Assembly (NCBI GenBank): GCA_963786985.1
Contig: CAWBBL010000032.1
Span: forward strand, 1-64,000
Source of the DNA: Desertimonas sp963786985
Lineage (GTDB): Bacteria > Actinomycetota > Acidimicrobiia > Acidimicrobiales > Ilumatobacteraceae
Direction: 5' to 3'
Length of the DNA: 64,000 nt
Below are positions 7,926-19,223 of the stretch, in pieces. Under the pieces are notes generated by a model. That model ran no database searches and was not told the origin of the DNA. It saw only the letters and a program-made list of their open reading frames with translations. Each line of letters opens with the position of its first letter. The first letter of the stretch is position 1. The translations under genes were made by a program, and so were the position numbers.

Positions 7926-8871
7926 CGACGACCTGCTCGCGTCTTGGAACGACACACCGACGAGGCAGGCGATCGTCGACTTCGTCGACGTCGTCACGAC
8001 CGACGGAGGCGACGGGTTCATCGCCCCCGAGGAGCGCATCGCCACGTTCGACAACGACGGGACGCTGTGGGCCGAGAAGCCGATGCCGATTCAGCTCGAC
8101 TTCTCGCTACGGCGTTTCGCGGCGATGGCCGAGGCCGATCCGTCGCTGCGCGAGCAGCAGCCGTTCAAGGCGTCGTACGAACACGACTTCGCCTGGCTCG
8201 GCCAGGCGATGGTCAAGCACTATCAGGGTGACGACGACGATCTGCGGTTGCTGATGGGCGCGATTCCCAGGGCCTTCGCTGACCTCACGGTCGAGCAGTA
8301 CAGCGCGATGGTCGACGAGTTCTTCGCCGCGGCCGAACATCCCAAGCTCGGTCGCCCGTACCGCTCGTGTGGGTACCAACCGATGGTCGAATTGTTGCGG
8401 TTCCTCGAGGCCAACGAGTTCGTGTGCTACATCGCGTCGGGTGGTGATCGCGACTTCATGCGCCCGATCGCCGGCACTCTCTACGGCATTCCGCCGGAAC
8501 GAGTGATCGGCAGCTCGACGGCCATCGAGTACCGCGAGGGTGACGACGACAGCCGCGACGTCCTCTACAAGAGCGAGATGGAGTTCTTCGACGACGGTCC
8601 GACGAAGCCGGTGCGGATCTGGAGCCGCATCGGACGCCGGCCGGTGATCGCCGGCGGGAACTCCAACGGCGACATCGCGATGCTTCGCTTCGCCAAGTCC
8701 GCTGCTCGCCCGGCACTACGCACCCTCCTGCTGCACGACGATGCCGAGCGCGAGTTCGACTACACCGCCGGCGCCGAGAAGGCCCTCGAGCGGGCGGGCG
8801 TCGCCGGGTGGACCGTGATCAGCATCAAGGACGACTGGTCGACGGTCTTCGCCGACCTGAGGACCGCGTGA
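7915..8871 (+). CDS. HAD-superfamily phosphatase between two SulP genes
   Basis: 318 residues. HAD motif I is FDNDGTLWAEKP (DxDxT, with both aspartates), motif II is YIASGGDRDFM, and the motif III/IV region is IAGGNSNGDIAML. The 150-residue helical insert between motifs I and II is a C1-type cap. I chose the ATG at 7915 because it follows GAGAAGGGATC and overlaps the upstream SulP stop; an in-frame start at 7882 lies deeper in that gene. Its TGA overlaps the GTG of the second SulP gene. The sandwiched position suggests it acts on something that the transporters import or that regulates them, but the substrate is unknown. Confidence 0.85.
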   Translation: MAASDDLLASWNDTPTRQAIVDFVDVVTTDGGDGFIAPEERIATFDNDGTLWAEKPMPIQLDFSLRRFAAMAEADPSLREQQPFKASYEHDFAWLGQAMVKHYQGDDDDLRLLMGAIPRAFADLTVEQYSAMVDEFFAAAEHPKLGRPYRSCGYQPMVELLRFLEANEFVCYIASGGDRDFMRPIAGTLYGIPPERVIGSSTAIEYREGDDDSRDVLYKSEMEFFDDGPTKPVRIWSRIGRRPVIAGGNSNGDIAMLRFAKSAARPALRTLLLHDDAEREFDYTAGAEKALERAGVAGWTVISIKDDWSTVFADLRTA

Positions 8872-10571
8872 ACCTGCCGATCTTCCGCTCGCTCTCCGGC
8901 TACGACCGGTCGTGGTTCCGCGGTGACCTGCTCGCCGGGCTCACCGTGTGGGCGGTGCTCATCCCCGAGGCGCTGGCCTACGCGTCGATCGCCGGTGTTT
9001 CTCCCGTGGTCGGCCTCTATGCCGCGCCGCCGGCGCTGATCCTCTACGCCGCGTTCGGCAGTTCGCGCCATCTCATCGTCGGACCGATGTCGGCCACCGC
9101 CGCGCTCTCTGCGGCGGCGGTGGCCGACCTCACGTCCGGCGGTCCCGACGAGGTGCTGGCGTTCACGGGTGTGCTCGCCCTGATGACCGGGCTGTTCGCC
9201 CTCGGAGCCGGACTGCTGCGCCTCGGATTTCTCGCCAACTTCATCTCCGAGCCAGTGCTCAAGGGGTTCATCATCGGCCTCGCCCTGACGATCGTGATCG
9301 GCCAGGTTCCCAAGCTGTTCGGCATCGAGAAGGAAGAGGGCGACTTCTTCGAGCAGTTGTGGGGAGTCATCACTCACCTCGGCGACACCCAAGCAAGGAC
9401 ACTCGCCGTCGGCGCCGCGTCGCTCGCCATCGTCCTCGGACTGCGTCGCTTCGCGCCGTCGATCCCCGGATCGCTCGTGGCCGTGGCGTTCGGGGTCATT
9501 GTGGTCGAGCTCTTCGACCTGGCCGACGAAGGGGTCGCCATCGTCGGGGAGATCGCCAGTGGGTTGCCCGAGCTGGGGACGCCCGACGGCGTCGGATTCG
9601 ACGACTACCTCCGCGCTGCGGGGGCCGCAGCCGGGATCATGCTCGTCGGGTTCGCCGAGGGTCTCGGCGCGGCGAAGACGTACGCCGCCCGCGAGCACTA
9701 CGAGATCGACGCCAACCGCGAGCTGCTCGGCCTCGGCGCGGCGAACCTCGGAGCTGGGTTGAGTTCCGGGATGACGGTCAACGGAAGCCTCTCGAAGACC
9801 GCCGTCAACGGTTCCGCCGGTGCCAAGTCGCAGATGTCGGGGATCGTCGTCGCCGTGCTGACGGTCGTCACGCTGCTGTTCCTGACGGCGCTGTTCGAAA
9901 GCCTTCCCGAGGCCACCCTCGCCGCCGTCGTGATCGCCGCCGTCATCGAACTGGTCGACATCCGGGCGCTCCGCGGTTTCTACGCCCTGTACACCCGGCG
10001 CCTCGGGCGGATCTACGGTCCGGCGGCGCGGCCCGATTTCATCGCTGCTGTGGCGGCGATGCTCGGAGTGCTGATCTTCGACACGCTGCCCGGACTGGTC
10101 ATCGGCATCATCGTCTCGCTGATGTTGCTCCTCTACCGCTCGTCGAAGCCGCACATCGCCGAGCTCGGCCGAGTCGACACCGACGGTGTCGCCCAGTACG
10201 CCGATCGAGACCGTCATCCGGAGAACCATGCCGTGCCCGGGGTTCCGGTGTTGCGTGTCGAGGCCGGGCTGTACTTCGCCAACGCCGACGCCGTGCGCAC
10301 GGCGATCAAGTCCCGGGCCGCCGAACCGGGAACGCGCGGCGTCGTCCTCGACGCCGAGGCGATCGCCTTCGTCGACATCACCGCCGTGAGGATGCTCGAC
10401 GAACTCGCCGACGACCTCGACCGTGACGGCCAGCAACTCGTGATCGCCCACGACCTCGGCCAGGTCGGCGACCTGCTGAGCGCCACTGCCGATACCAACC
10501 TGCAGGTCGTCCCGACGATCGACGAGGCGATCTCCGCGATCACCCCCATCTCGAAGGACGCATCCGCATAG
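8868..10571 (+). CDS. SulP-family anion transporter with STAS domain (second copy)
   Basis: 567 residues. The SulP signature is LLAGLTVWAVLIPEALAYASIAGVSPVVGLYA (split), with FGSSRHLIVGPMSATAA, the conserved substrate-site region, next. A second conserved block is LSSGMTVNGSLSKTAVNGSAGAKSQ (split). The C-terminal STAS domain has VLRVEAGLYFANADAV and VVLDAEAIAFVDITAVRML. The GTG at 8868 overlaps the HAD gene's TGA (GTGA), the mark of tight coupling. It is only distantly similar to the first SulP protein, so the two may carry different anions. A hairpin follows the stop. Confidence 0.93.
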   Translation: MNLPIFRSLSGYDRSWFRGDLLAGLTVWAVLIPEALAYASIAGVSPVVGLYAAPPALILYAAFGSSRHLIVGPMSATAALSAAAVADLTSGGPDEVLAFTGVLALMTGLFALGAGLLRLGFLANFISEPVLKGFIIGLALTIVIGQVPKLFGIEKEEGDFFEQLWGVITHLGDTQARTLAVGAASLAIVLGLRRFAPSIPGSLVAVAFGVIVVELFDLADEGVAIVGEIASGLPELGTPDGVGFDDYLRAAGAAAGIMLVGFAEGLGAAKTYAAREHYEIDANRELLGLGAANLGAGLSSGMTVNGSLSKTAVNGSAGAKSQMSGIVVAVLTVVTLLFLTALFESLPEATLAAVVIAAVIELVDIRALRGFYALYTRRLGRIYGPAARPDFIAAVAAMLGVLIFDTLPGLVIGIIVSLMLLLYRSSKPHIAELGRVDTDGVAQYADRDRHPENHAVPGVPVLRVEAGLYFANADAVRTAIKSRAAEPGTRGVVLDAEAIAFVDITAVRMLDELADDLDRDGQQLVIAHDLGQVGDLLSATADTNLQVVPTIDEAISAITPISKDASA

Positions 10572-10577
10572 CGACAC

Positions 10578-10592
10578 GCACCGAATCGGTGC
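10578..10592. terminator. Palindromic hairpin after the SulP-HAD-SulP operon
   Basis: GCACCGA-A-TCGGTGC is a perfect 7-1-7 palindrome that begins 7 bp after the stop codon of the second SulP gene. The loop is very tight and there is no U-tract, so it could equally be a protein-binding site. Confidence 0.4.
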
Positions 10593-10693
10593 ACCTGGCT
10601 CCGCAGATCGCCGCGTCGCCGCCTGACAGGGAGTCGTCATGATGTGACCAACCGACATCCCCCTGCGCACGCGGAACGCGGGAGGGAATCGAG

Positions 10694-11662
10694 ATGGCAC
10701 TTGACGAGCTTGCTTTCGCGGCAGAGCTCAGGCTGCGCCACGGCGTCACCACGACCGCTCGACTCGAGTCGTTGGGCATCGGGAGGCGGGTGGTCGATAC
10801 GCTGAAACGCCGGGGCCGCTTGCGACTCGCCGGTCAAGCAGTGCTCGTCAGCACCTGTTGGCCGGACAGCCTCGACCATCGGATGGCGATTGCCTGCGCG
10901 GTCACCGGCGGGGTTGTGTGCTTCCCGACCGCTGGTGTCGTGTGGGCGCTCCGCAAGTCGCCGCGCGTGTCCGATGTATCGGTGGTGATCGCTGAGGGCC
11001 GGCGAGTCGACCCGGTGCCAGGTGTCCGCATCGTTCGCAGCTGTGACCTGCCCGACTGTGACCTCGTCAGGCGTGCCGACGGCATCGCCATCACCTCGCC
11101 GCCGCGCACTGCGTTCGACGCCGCGTGGACGCTGTCGAACGACGACCTCGAATCACTCATCGAGCACGGCATCCATCGCCAACTCTTCACGCTTGCCACG
11201 CTCCACCACCTCGCCCGTCGGCATCGCCAACGTGGGCGACCAGGCAGCGCTCGCTTCGGAGAAGTGCTTGCCGCCCGGGATCCAGCCTGTCGGCCGGTCG
11301 AGTCGGACTACGAACTGCGCCTGGAACGGGCCCTTCGCAAGCGCGGGTTCCCGCGGTTCGTTCGACAATGCCCACTGCAAATCGGCCCCGGACGGGTCAT
11401 CCATCCTGATCTCGGTCTCCCTGGTGTCGGCTTCTTCGTGGAGGTCGACCACCTCACGTGGCACGGCGGACGGTTGGCGACGAACTACGACTGCCAACGC
11501 GATCTCGAGATCGAGGCCCTCGGTCACCACGTCGAGCGGGTCACGGACGTGGCCATCGACCGCCACCTGGCAGCGACGGTCGAAGCGTTGTGGACGATCT
11601 ACCAACGCCATCTCCGGAGCCAGATGCACACGAACGGTGCAGCACGCTCTGCGGATCGGTAG
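10694..11662 (+). CDS. AbiEi-like N-terminal domain plus DUF559 (Vsr-like) protein
   Basis: 322 residues. Residues 1-55 form a winged-helix-like segment (AELRLRHGVTTTARLESLGIG...LRLAGQAVLVST), as in type IV toxin-antitoxin AbiEi antitoxins. The C-terminal third is a DUF559 domain related to Vsr-type PD-(D/E)xK nucleases (IHPDLGLPGVGFFVEVDHLTWH, then YDCQRDLEIEALGHHVERVT). Such proteins are abundant in actinobacteria, usually as solitary genes of unknown function. No AbiEii-type toxin is adjacent. A second, diverged copy lies at 22680-23624. The ATG at 10694 follows GGGAGGGAATCGAG, a strong Shine-Dalgarno sequence. Confidence 0.82.
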   Translation: MALDELAFAAELRLRHGVTTTARLESLGIGRRVVDTLKRRGRLRLAGQAVLVSTCWPDSLDHRMAIACAVTGGVVCFPTAGVVWALRKSPRVSDVSVVIAEGRRVDPVPGVRIVRSCDLPDCDLVRRADGIAITSPPRTAFDAAWTLSNDDLESLIEHGIHRQLFTLATLHHLARRHRQRGRPGSARFGEVLAARDPACRPVESDYELRLERALRKRGFPRFVRQCPLQIGPGRVIHPDLGLPGVGFFVEVDHLTWHGGRLATNYDCQRDLEIEALGHHVERVTDVAIDRHLAATVEALWTIYQRHLRSQMHTNGAARSADR

Positions 11663-11700
11663 CGGCGGCGGAGGACCTTGGGTCGTACCCTCAGCGGGCG

Positions 11701-13029
11701 ATGTCGCCGACGTCACCACCTGCCCCCGTGCCGCCGTCGGCGAGGCAAGTCATCGGCGACCGCCGTGTCCGGACGTTCCTCGTCGCCCAGGCGACGTCGA
11801 CAATTGCTGTCACGCTGCAGGCGGCTGCCTTGGCGAAGCATGTGTACGACATCACCGACAGCGAGTTCGCCCTCGGCCTGCTCGGACTTGTCGAGTTCAT
11901 GCCGGCGCTGCTGCTCCTGCCGTTGACCGGATCGGTGGCCGATCGTTTCGACCGTCGACGTGTCGCGGCCGTCGCCTTCACGTTGGAGATCGGCGTCTCC
12001 GTGTTGCTCTGCGTCTACGCCACGACATCGCCGACCAGCGCCGTGCCGATCTTCGGGCTCGCCGCCCTCTTCGGTGTGGTGCGGGCATTCGGTGTGCCGG
12101 CGATGAGATCGATCCCGCCGCTGATCGCCCCCGCCGGCGGGCTGCCGCGGTTGATCGCCCTCTATTCGGCGACCTGGCAGATCGGCATGATCGTCGGGCC
12201 GGCCTCCAGCGGTCTGCTGTACGACGTCGATCCTGCAGCGCCCTACGCGGCCGCGGCGATCGCCGCCGGGCTCGGAGCGATCGCCACGTTGGCGATCCGT
12301 TACCGCCGTCCACAGGAGCGCACCCCGTCCGACCAGGCCCCGACCCTGCACCATGCCCTCGAAGGGCTGCGGTTCATTCGCAGTCGACCGATCCTGCTCG
12401 GTGCGATCTCCCTCGACCTCTTCGCCGTCCTGTTCGGTGGGGCGATGGCGTTGCTCCCGGCGATTGCCGAGGACCGCCTGCACGTCGGCAACATCGGTTA
12501 CGGCTGGTTGCGAGCTGCGCCGGGCGTCGGTGCGGTCATCGTGTCGGCGCTGCTGGCGATTCGCCCCGTGCGCCGCCGAGTCGGCACGGTGCTCTTCGTG
12601 GCCGTCGGCGTGTTCGGCGCGATGACGATCGTCCTCGGAGTGACGACCACCTATGTCGTCGCCTTTCTCGCCCTCGTGGTGCTCGCCGCCGCCGACTCGA
12701 TCAGCGTGTTCGTTCGAGCGACGCTGGTGCCGCTCGCCACGCCGGATCACATGCGCGGCAGGGTCTCGGCGGTGGAGAACGTGTTCATCGGGGCGTCCAA
12801 CGAGCTCGGCGCCTTCGAGAGCGGCGTCGCTGCTGCGTTGCTCGGTGTCGGCCCGGCCGTCGTGCTCGGAGGGGTGGCGACGATGGCAGTCGCCGCTCTC
12901 TGGACCCAGTGGTTCCCAGAGCTTCGGCGCGTCGACACGTTCGACGACGCGACCGTCGCCGACCACGCTTCGCCGTCGGAGATGGAGGCGTCACCCGAGG
13001 GTGCGTTGCTCGACCACGAACTGCCGTAG
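11701..13029 (+). CDS. MFS transporter (EntS-like exporter type)
   Basis: 442 residues with about twelve membrane segments. The N-terminal half begins with VIGDRRVRTFLVAQATSTIAVT, split around the first helix, and the motif A loop appears as LTGSVADRFDRRRVAAVAF between helices 2 and 3. A basic loop in the middle (YRRPQERTPSDQ) separates the two six-helix halves. The layout resembles EntS-like exporters of siderophores and drugs, but no siderophore genes are nearby. I chose the ATG at 11701, just before the first hydrophobic region; the frame is open further upstream only as a shadow of the preceding gene. Confidence 0.88.
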   Translation: MSPTSPPAPVPPSARQVIGDRRVRTFLVAQATSTIAVTLQAAALAKHVYDITDSEFALGLLGLVEFMPALLLLPLTGSVADRFDRRRVAAVAFTLEIGVSVLLCVYATTSPTSAVPIFGLAALFGVVRAFGVPAMRSIPPLIAPAGGLPRLIALYSATWQIGMIVGPASSGLLYDVDPAAPYAAAAIAAGLGAIATLAIRYRRPQERTPSDQAPTLHHALEGLRFIRSRPILLGAISLDLFAVLFGGAMALLPAIAEDRLHVGNIGYGWLRAAPGVGAVIVSALLAIRPVRRRVGTVLFVAVGVFGAMTIVLGVTTTYVVAFLALVVLAAADSISVFVRATLVPLATPDHMRGRVSAVENVFIGASNELGAFESGVAAALLGVGPAVVLGGVATMAVAALWTQWFPELRRVDTFDDATVADHASPSEMEASPEGALLDHELP

Positions 13030-13103
13030 CGGCAGCTGTGCTTCAATCGTCGGGCGAGACACCAGGCGCCGATGCCGGCCGACCCACGAGGAGCCACGAC
13101 ACC

Positions 13104-13475
13104 ATGAAGAAGCTGTTCGGCGAGTACCGGGACTTCATCAATCAGGGCAACGTCATCACTGTTGCCGTCGGCTTGGTGATGGCGCTGTACTTCAAGTCGA
13201 TCGTCGACGCCTTCATCAACGGCGTGATCATGCCGATCGTGTCGGCGATCGTCGGCGAAGAGAACTTCGACGACGTCGACTTCGGGATCGGCAGCGCAAC
13301 CATCGAGGTCGGGCTGGTGATCCAGGCCGTGATCATGTTCCTGGTCGTCGCCTTGGTGCTGTTCCTCATCATCAAGGCGTACAACACCCACATCGCCAAG
13401 CCGGCCGAGGAGGTGGGCACCGACACCGAGCTGTCGCTGCTCACGGAGATCCGCGACGAGCTGCGCGCTCGCTGA
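13104..13475 (+). CDS. mscL: Large-conductance mechanosensitive channel
   Basis: 123 residues, typical MscL length. It starts with MKKLFGEYRDFINQGNVITVAVG, split here: the amphipathic N-terminal helix leading into TM1. TM1 continues with AFINGVIMPIVSAIVG. The periplasmic loop is EENFDDVDFGIGSATIEVG, TM2 is VIQAVIMFLVVALVLFLIIKAYN, split, and the cytoplasmic helix is LSLLTEIRDELRAR. It acts as an emergency osmotic release valve in the membrane. The ATG at 13104 follows ACGAGGAGCC. This is the second mechanosensitive channel in the window, after the MscS homologue at 4608. Confidence 0.96.
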   Translation: MKKLFGEYRDFINQGNVITVAVGLVMALYFKSIVDAFINGVIMPIVSAIVGEENFDDVDFGIGSATIEVGLVIQAVIMFLVVALVLFLIIKAYNTHIAKPAEEVGTDTELSLLTEIRDELRAR

Positions 13476-13532
13476 ACGTTCGCGGGCACGTGGTTCGCGG
13501 CGACGGGTAGTGTCGCGAGTTCAACCCTCCCT

Positions 13533-14568
13533 ATGAATCGATTCCGCCGAGTTCCGCTCGTAGTTCTCGTCGCCCTTGGCGGCGCCATCGTCGCCCCGGC
13601 CCTCGTTGGTGCGGCGACCGATCCACCCGACTCGACCGCTCCTGACGACGCCGCCGCCTCGAGCGCGCCGCCATCCAGTGATCCCCTCGACGGCGCCGGC
13701 GGGGCGCGACGGGCATGGTTGGACGTGGTCGAGTCCGCCGACCCCGAGACGTATGCCGGCGGAGCGCCGCTCCGCGAGATCGTCGAGGGCCAGCGTGTCC
13801 TCATGATCGGTGACTCGATCATGGCGTCGACGTCGCGTCGCTACGGCGGTGAGATGTGCAGCGAGCTCGTCCCGCGCGGTTGGGAGGTCGAGGTGGATGC
13901 CGAGAGCGGTCGCTTCGTCGACTTCGGCGATCGCGTCCTCGACAACCGCCTCGATGCCGGCTGGGACGTCGCCGTGGTGATGCTCGGCAACAACTACGGC
14001 GCCGACAAGGCGGTGTTCTCCGACTACCTCACCGACATCGTCGACCGGCTGGCACCCCGGCCGACGGTGTTGCTGACCGTCACCGAGTTCCGTCCCGATC
14101 GTGCCGACGTCAACGAGGCGATCTACGAGATCGCCGCCGACTACGAAAACGTGCGCGTCGTGGACTGGGCCGCCGAGACGGCCGACGACCCGGCCCTCGT
14201 CGGCGGCGACGGCCTGCACCTCAGTGACCTCGGCCGAGCCCGTTACGCCGACGTCATCGGCACCGCCCTGGGGCGGGCCCCTGGCTTCGGCGAGGGCGAC
14301 TGCCTCGGCTCGGACTTCACCGACGACTCCGCCGTGATCCCGGTCCCCGGCCCGGTCACCCCACCGCAGAACAACGTTCCGACCGACAACGGCGGGGGCG
14401 GAGGTGGAGGCGCCACGACGCAGCCCGCCCCGCCGACGACCGTGCCGACCCCGACGACCGCAGCGCCCGTCACCCCAGCGCCGACCACGGCGGCGCCGCC
14501 CCCGCCGACCGCAGGCCGACGACCCCGCCGACGACGGCCGCCGCACCGACCGACGGCCAGCCGCCTGA
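13533..14568 (+). CDS. Secreted SGNH/GDSL-family hydrolase with Pro/Thr-rich tail
   Basis: Signal peptide at the N-terminus (RRVPLVVLVALGGAIVAPALVGA). The SGNH domain runs from about residue 85 to 250: block I is LMIGDSIMAS, with the nucleophile Ser, an Asn-bearing block is MLGNNYG, and the catalytic Asp/His block is GGDGLHLSDLG. After residue ~280 comes a low-complexity linker of Gly and Pro/Thr repeats (TTVPTPTTAAPVTPAPTTAAP). The annotated frame stays open to 14972, but beyond about 14515 it becomes arginine-rich noise while the +2 frame continues the Pro/Thr pattern. A frameshift is therefore likely and the true end is uncertain; I placed it at a TGA at 14566-14568. It may deacylate an envelope polymer or lipid. 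Confidence 0.72.
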
Positions 14569-14577
14569 CCAACCCCA

Positions 14578-14653
14578 GTCTGGGCGGCCTACGGTCCGGT
14601 TTCCCGGCGTTCGGCCGCCCAGATCGGGATTTGGACCGAAGGCCGCCCAGAAC
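14578..14653 (+). repeat. Family B dispersed palindromic repeat
   Basis: Three CTGGGCGGCC/GGCCGCCCAG blocks: TCTGGGCGGCC at the left, GGCCGCCCAGATC in the middle and GGCCGCCCAGAACG at the right, with CGGTCCGGTTTCCCGG between the first two. The same arrangement occurs at 43421-43499 and, inverted, at 42488-42566. It fills most of the gap between the SGNH hydrolase and the ABC-F gene and could fold into stable hairpins. Confidence 0.8.
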
Positions 14654-14797
14654 GAGTCGGCGGTCGACCCGACGCGACGCCGGCCGCGCACCAACTTCCG
14701 GAGCCAGCCGACGTCACATCGCGACGCTCGAACCCGTCGCCACGCCAACTCGGAAACACGCGTTGGAAGATCACCGGCGTCCCGCGAGGCTTGCGGG

Positions 14798-16414
<1,617 letters not shown>

Positions 16415-16439
16415 GGCTCCGGGCCATCGAGGCGGTCGA

Positions 16440-19146
16440 TCACGCCGCCGAGAGGCCGTTGCGCACGGCCCACGCGGCGACCTCGGTGCGGCTCGTCATA
16501 CCCAGCTTGGTGAGAATGTTCGAAACGTGCACGGCTGCCGTCCGCGGCGAGATGTACAACCGCCGCGCGAGCTCGGAGTTGCTCAGTCCTTCGGCGAGCA
16601 GCGCGGCCACTTCACGTTCGCGTCTGGTCAGCTCACCGTCGACGGCGACGGCGGTGTCGAGACGGCTGAGTAGTGCGTCGGCCTCGTCGCGTCGCCACCC
16701 GGGCCACCGGTCGAGGAGCTGCCTGGCGGCGGCTGCCTGGAGCCGGGCCTCACCCGTGCGACCGAGGGCGGCCAAGGCGCGGGCGCGGGCGAGCAGGACG
16801 GTCGCCCGGATCGGCACCTCGAGCCGCTTCGTGGCCCGCTCCGGCTCGGCGTCGAGGAGGGCGATCACCGCGGCGTGATCGGCGCATGCGCTGGCGAGCA
16901 GCGCCCGCGCGGCGATGTCGTAATGGGCGGGAAAGCCGTCGGACTTCATCGACTCGTAGGTGGCTCGGACCTCGTCCGGGTCGAGGCCGGCGGCAATGGC
17001 GTCGGTGACCCCGGCGACGACCTCCTCCCCACAGTCCAAATAGGAGGTCTCTTCGACGACTTCGCTGAACCGCCGGGCCGCGGCCACCCGATCCCGGCAG
17101 CGGCCCGCCAGCATCAGGTGCTGTGCCGACAACCGGTTCTTCTCGTCCCGACCGTGCTGGGCGCTGCGGGCCCACGCCTCGAGCAGGGCCGCGGCCTCGT
17201 CGACTCGGTCGACTTCCAGCAGCAGCTTGAGCTGTAGCGAGAGTGCCCAATCGCCGGCCCCGCCCTCGATCTGCGAACCAACCCGTGACGCATGCTCCCA
17301 CGCGGTCGCGGCATCGCCCTCACACAGGGCGATGTCGGCGCGGCGGATGTGGTAGTTGACGGTGACCATGTGGTCGAAGCCGGCCCGCCGGCCGGCGTCA
17401 CGCATCCGGTCGAGGTACCTCAGCTTCTCGGCACCGCGTGACACGTTGGCGAGGTTGTGCAGCGCCCGCGCCAGCAGCACCCAATCCTCGAGCTGTTCTG
17501 CGGCAGCGACCGCATCGATCAAGGTGCCGACGCCTTCCGCCCTGCGGTCGCGCATTTCGGTGAGGGTCGTGCCGCGCTCGACCAAGGCCTGGGCGCGCAC
17601 CGCCGCGGCGCCGACCGAATCGGCCTCGACGATCGCTCGTTCGGCCCACTCGATGGCATCCGTGGATCGGTCGTGGAGCATGTTGATCTGGGCAACCGCG
17701 GCCATCGTTGCCGCCCGTTCCTCGCCCGCTGGAAGGGCGTTCGACGAGCTGCTGCATCTCCTCGACGAGTTGCCACATGCGACCGGCATCGCGGCGCTCG
17801 TGGGCGACACGTGCGGCCAGTCGTACTGACGCGGCGCGTCGCTCGCTGTGCTCCCCAGCGGTCAACCCGAGGACCTGCTCGGCGTGGCCCCACGCCTCGT
17901 CGTGCGCGCCGATCAGCCAGGCGGCGCGAGTCGCTGCGCCGCGCAGCTCGATGTCGTCGGGAGCTTCGGCGAGGGCGGCAACGGCGATGCGCAGCGCTTG
18001 GTGGGTCGCGCCGACATCGAGGTAGTGGCCGACGCCGACCCGGGCCAGCTCGACCATCTCGTCGTACTGGCCAGCCCCGGCGGCGTGGCGGGCGAGGTCG
18101 GCGAAGTCGGTGCCCATCGACTGGCGCAGCAGATCGAGGGCCTGCTGGTGCAGTCGGCGTCGTTGACGCCCGAGCAGCTGGTCCTCGACTGCGTCGCGGA
18201 CGAGCTCGTGGCGGAAGCTGAACTCGTCGTCGGACTCTTCGACGAGGAGGCCACGATCGACAAGGGCGCGCAGATCGGCGATCAACTCCTCTTCGGAGCG
18301 GTTGCCGAGGACCGCCAACACGTCGAATTGCGCCCGTGGTCCGAGCACCGCCGCCGCCTCGATGAGCTGGCGCTGTTCGACCGACAGGCCGTCGAGCTGC
18401 CGGCTGACCAGTTCGGCGAGCGTCCATGGCAGCGGTTGGGTGGCGAGCGCCTCGGGATCGGCGTCGCCGGCCGCGGCGAGGATCTCCTCGAGGAAGAACG
18501 GGTTGCCGCCGGTCCGATTGCGCAGCGCATCGACGACTCCAGTGCCGAGCTTCCGGCCGTACACGGCGGCCACGAAGGCGCCGACCTCGTGATGGTCGAG
18601 GCGTTCGAGGTGCACCTGGTGAACGTGCCGCCGTCGTTCGAGGCGGACCACCATCTCGCCACCGGGCAGCCGGGTCGTGAGCTCGTCAGGGCGATACGTG
18701 GCGATCAGCGTCAACCCGGGCAAGGGCATCGCCGCCAGCTGCTCGAACACTCCGACGCTGTCCGAATCCGCCCAGTGCAGGTCCTCGATGATCACGAGAG
18801 CGGGCCCATCACCGACTCGTGCGGCCACCGCGTCCACCGCCACGGCGCGGGCGTCGACCAGGTCGGTCGGGGCGTCGTCGAGCATCGACCGGATGAGGTC
18901 GAGCGGCCGGCCCAGGGACCCAGGTTCGGCGTGGGCGACGAGCACTGGTAGTCCCGCGGGAGCGGAACCGATCAGCTCCTGGAGCAAGCGAGTCTTGCCG
19001 AGCCCGGCCTCTCCGGCGACGAGGGCGACGGCGGGAAGCTCCCCATCCCGTTCGCCGTCCGTTCCGTCCACCAGCCGTTGGAGTTGGCTGAGGGCGGACG
19101 TCCGCCCGATCATCACCGGGCTGATGCCGCGGCGACCGACAAGCAC
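16440..19146 (-). pseudogene. Large LuxR-family (LAL/AAA) regulator, one +1 frameshift as sequenced
   Basis: About 900 residues once repaired. The N-terminal NTPase domain has Walker A VAGEAGLGKTRLLQEL and Walker B LVIIEDLHWADSDSV. A long helical TPR-like middle follows, then a C-terminal LuxR helix-turn-helix (LTRREREVAALLAEGLSNSELARRLYI, split, then TAAVHVSNILTKLG). Near 17735 the frame breaks after EEMQQLVE; the next frame continues with LPAGEERAATMAAVAQINM, so one extra base explains the split. The start is either GTG 19146 or ATG 19113. The family (MalT/LAL) consists of ATP-dependent activators responding to small ligands. As with the other frameshifts here, a base-calling error is as likely as a dead gene. 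Confidence 0.85.
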
Positions 19147-19223
19147 GTGGTCGAGAGTACCGACGATCGCGTCAGCTGCTCGCCGCCTGGCTGACGAGTG
19201 CCGCGCTGGGAATGCGACGACGG

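Noticed and set aside
8760..10700. Long minus-strand open frame of 646 codons
   Set aside because: It is the antisense shadow of the second SulP gene, with Asp/Arg/Gly-rich composition typical of such shadows in GC-rich DNA.
10694..11662. Complete type IV toxin-antitoxin system
   Set aside because: Only the AbiEi-like part is present, and the neighbours are a SulP and an MFS transporter; no nucleotidyltransferase toxin is encoded nearby.
11713..12966. Minus-strand open frame of 417 codons
   Set aside because: Antisense shadow of the MFS transporter, which has clear membrane segments and family motifs.
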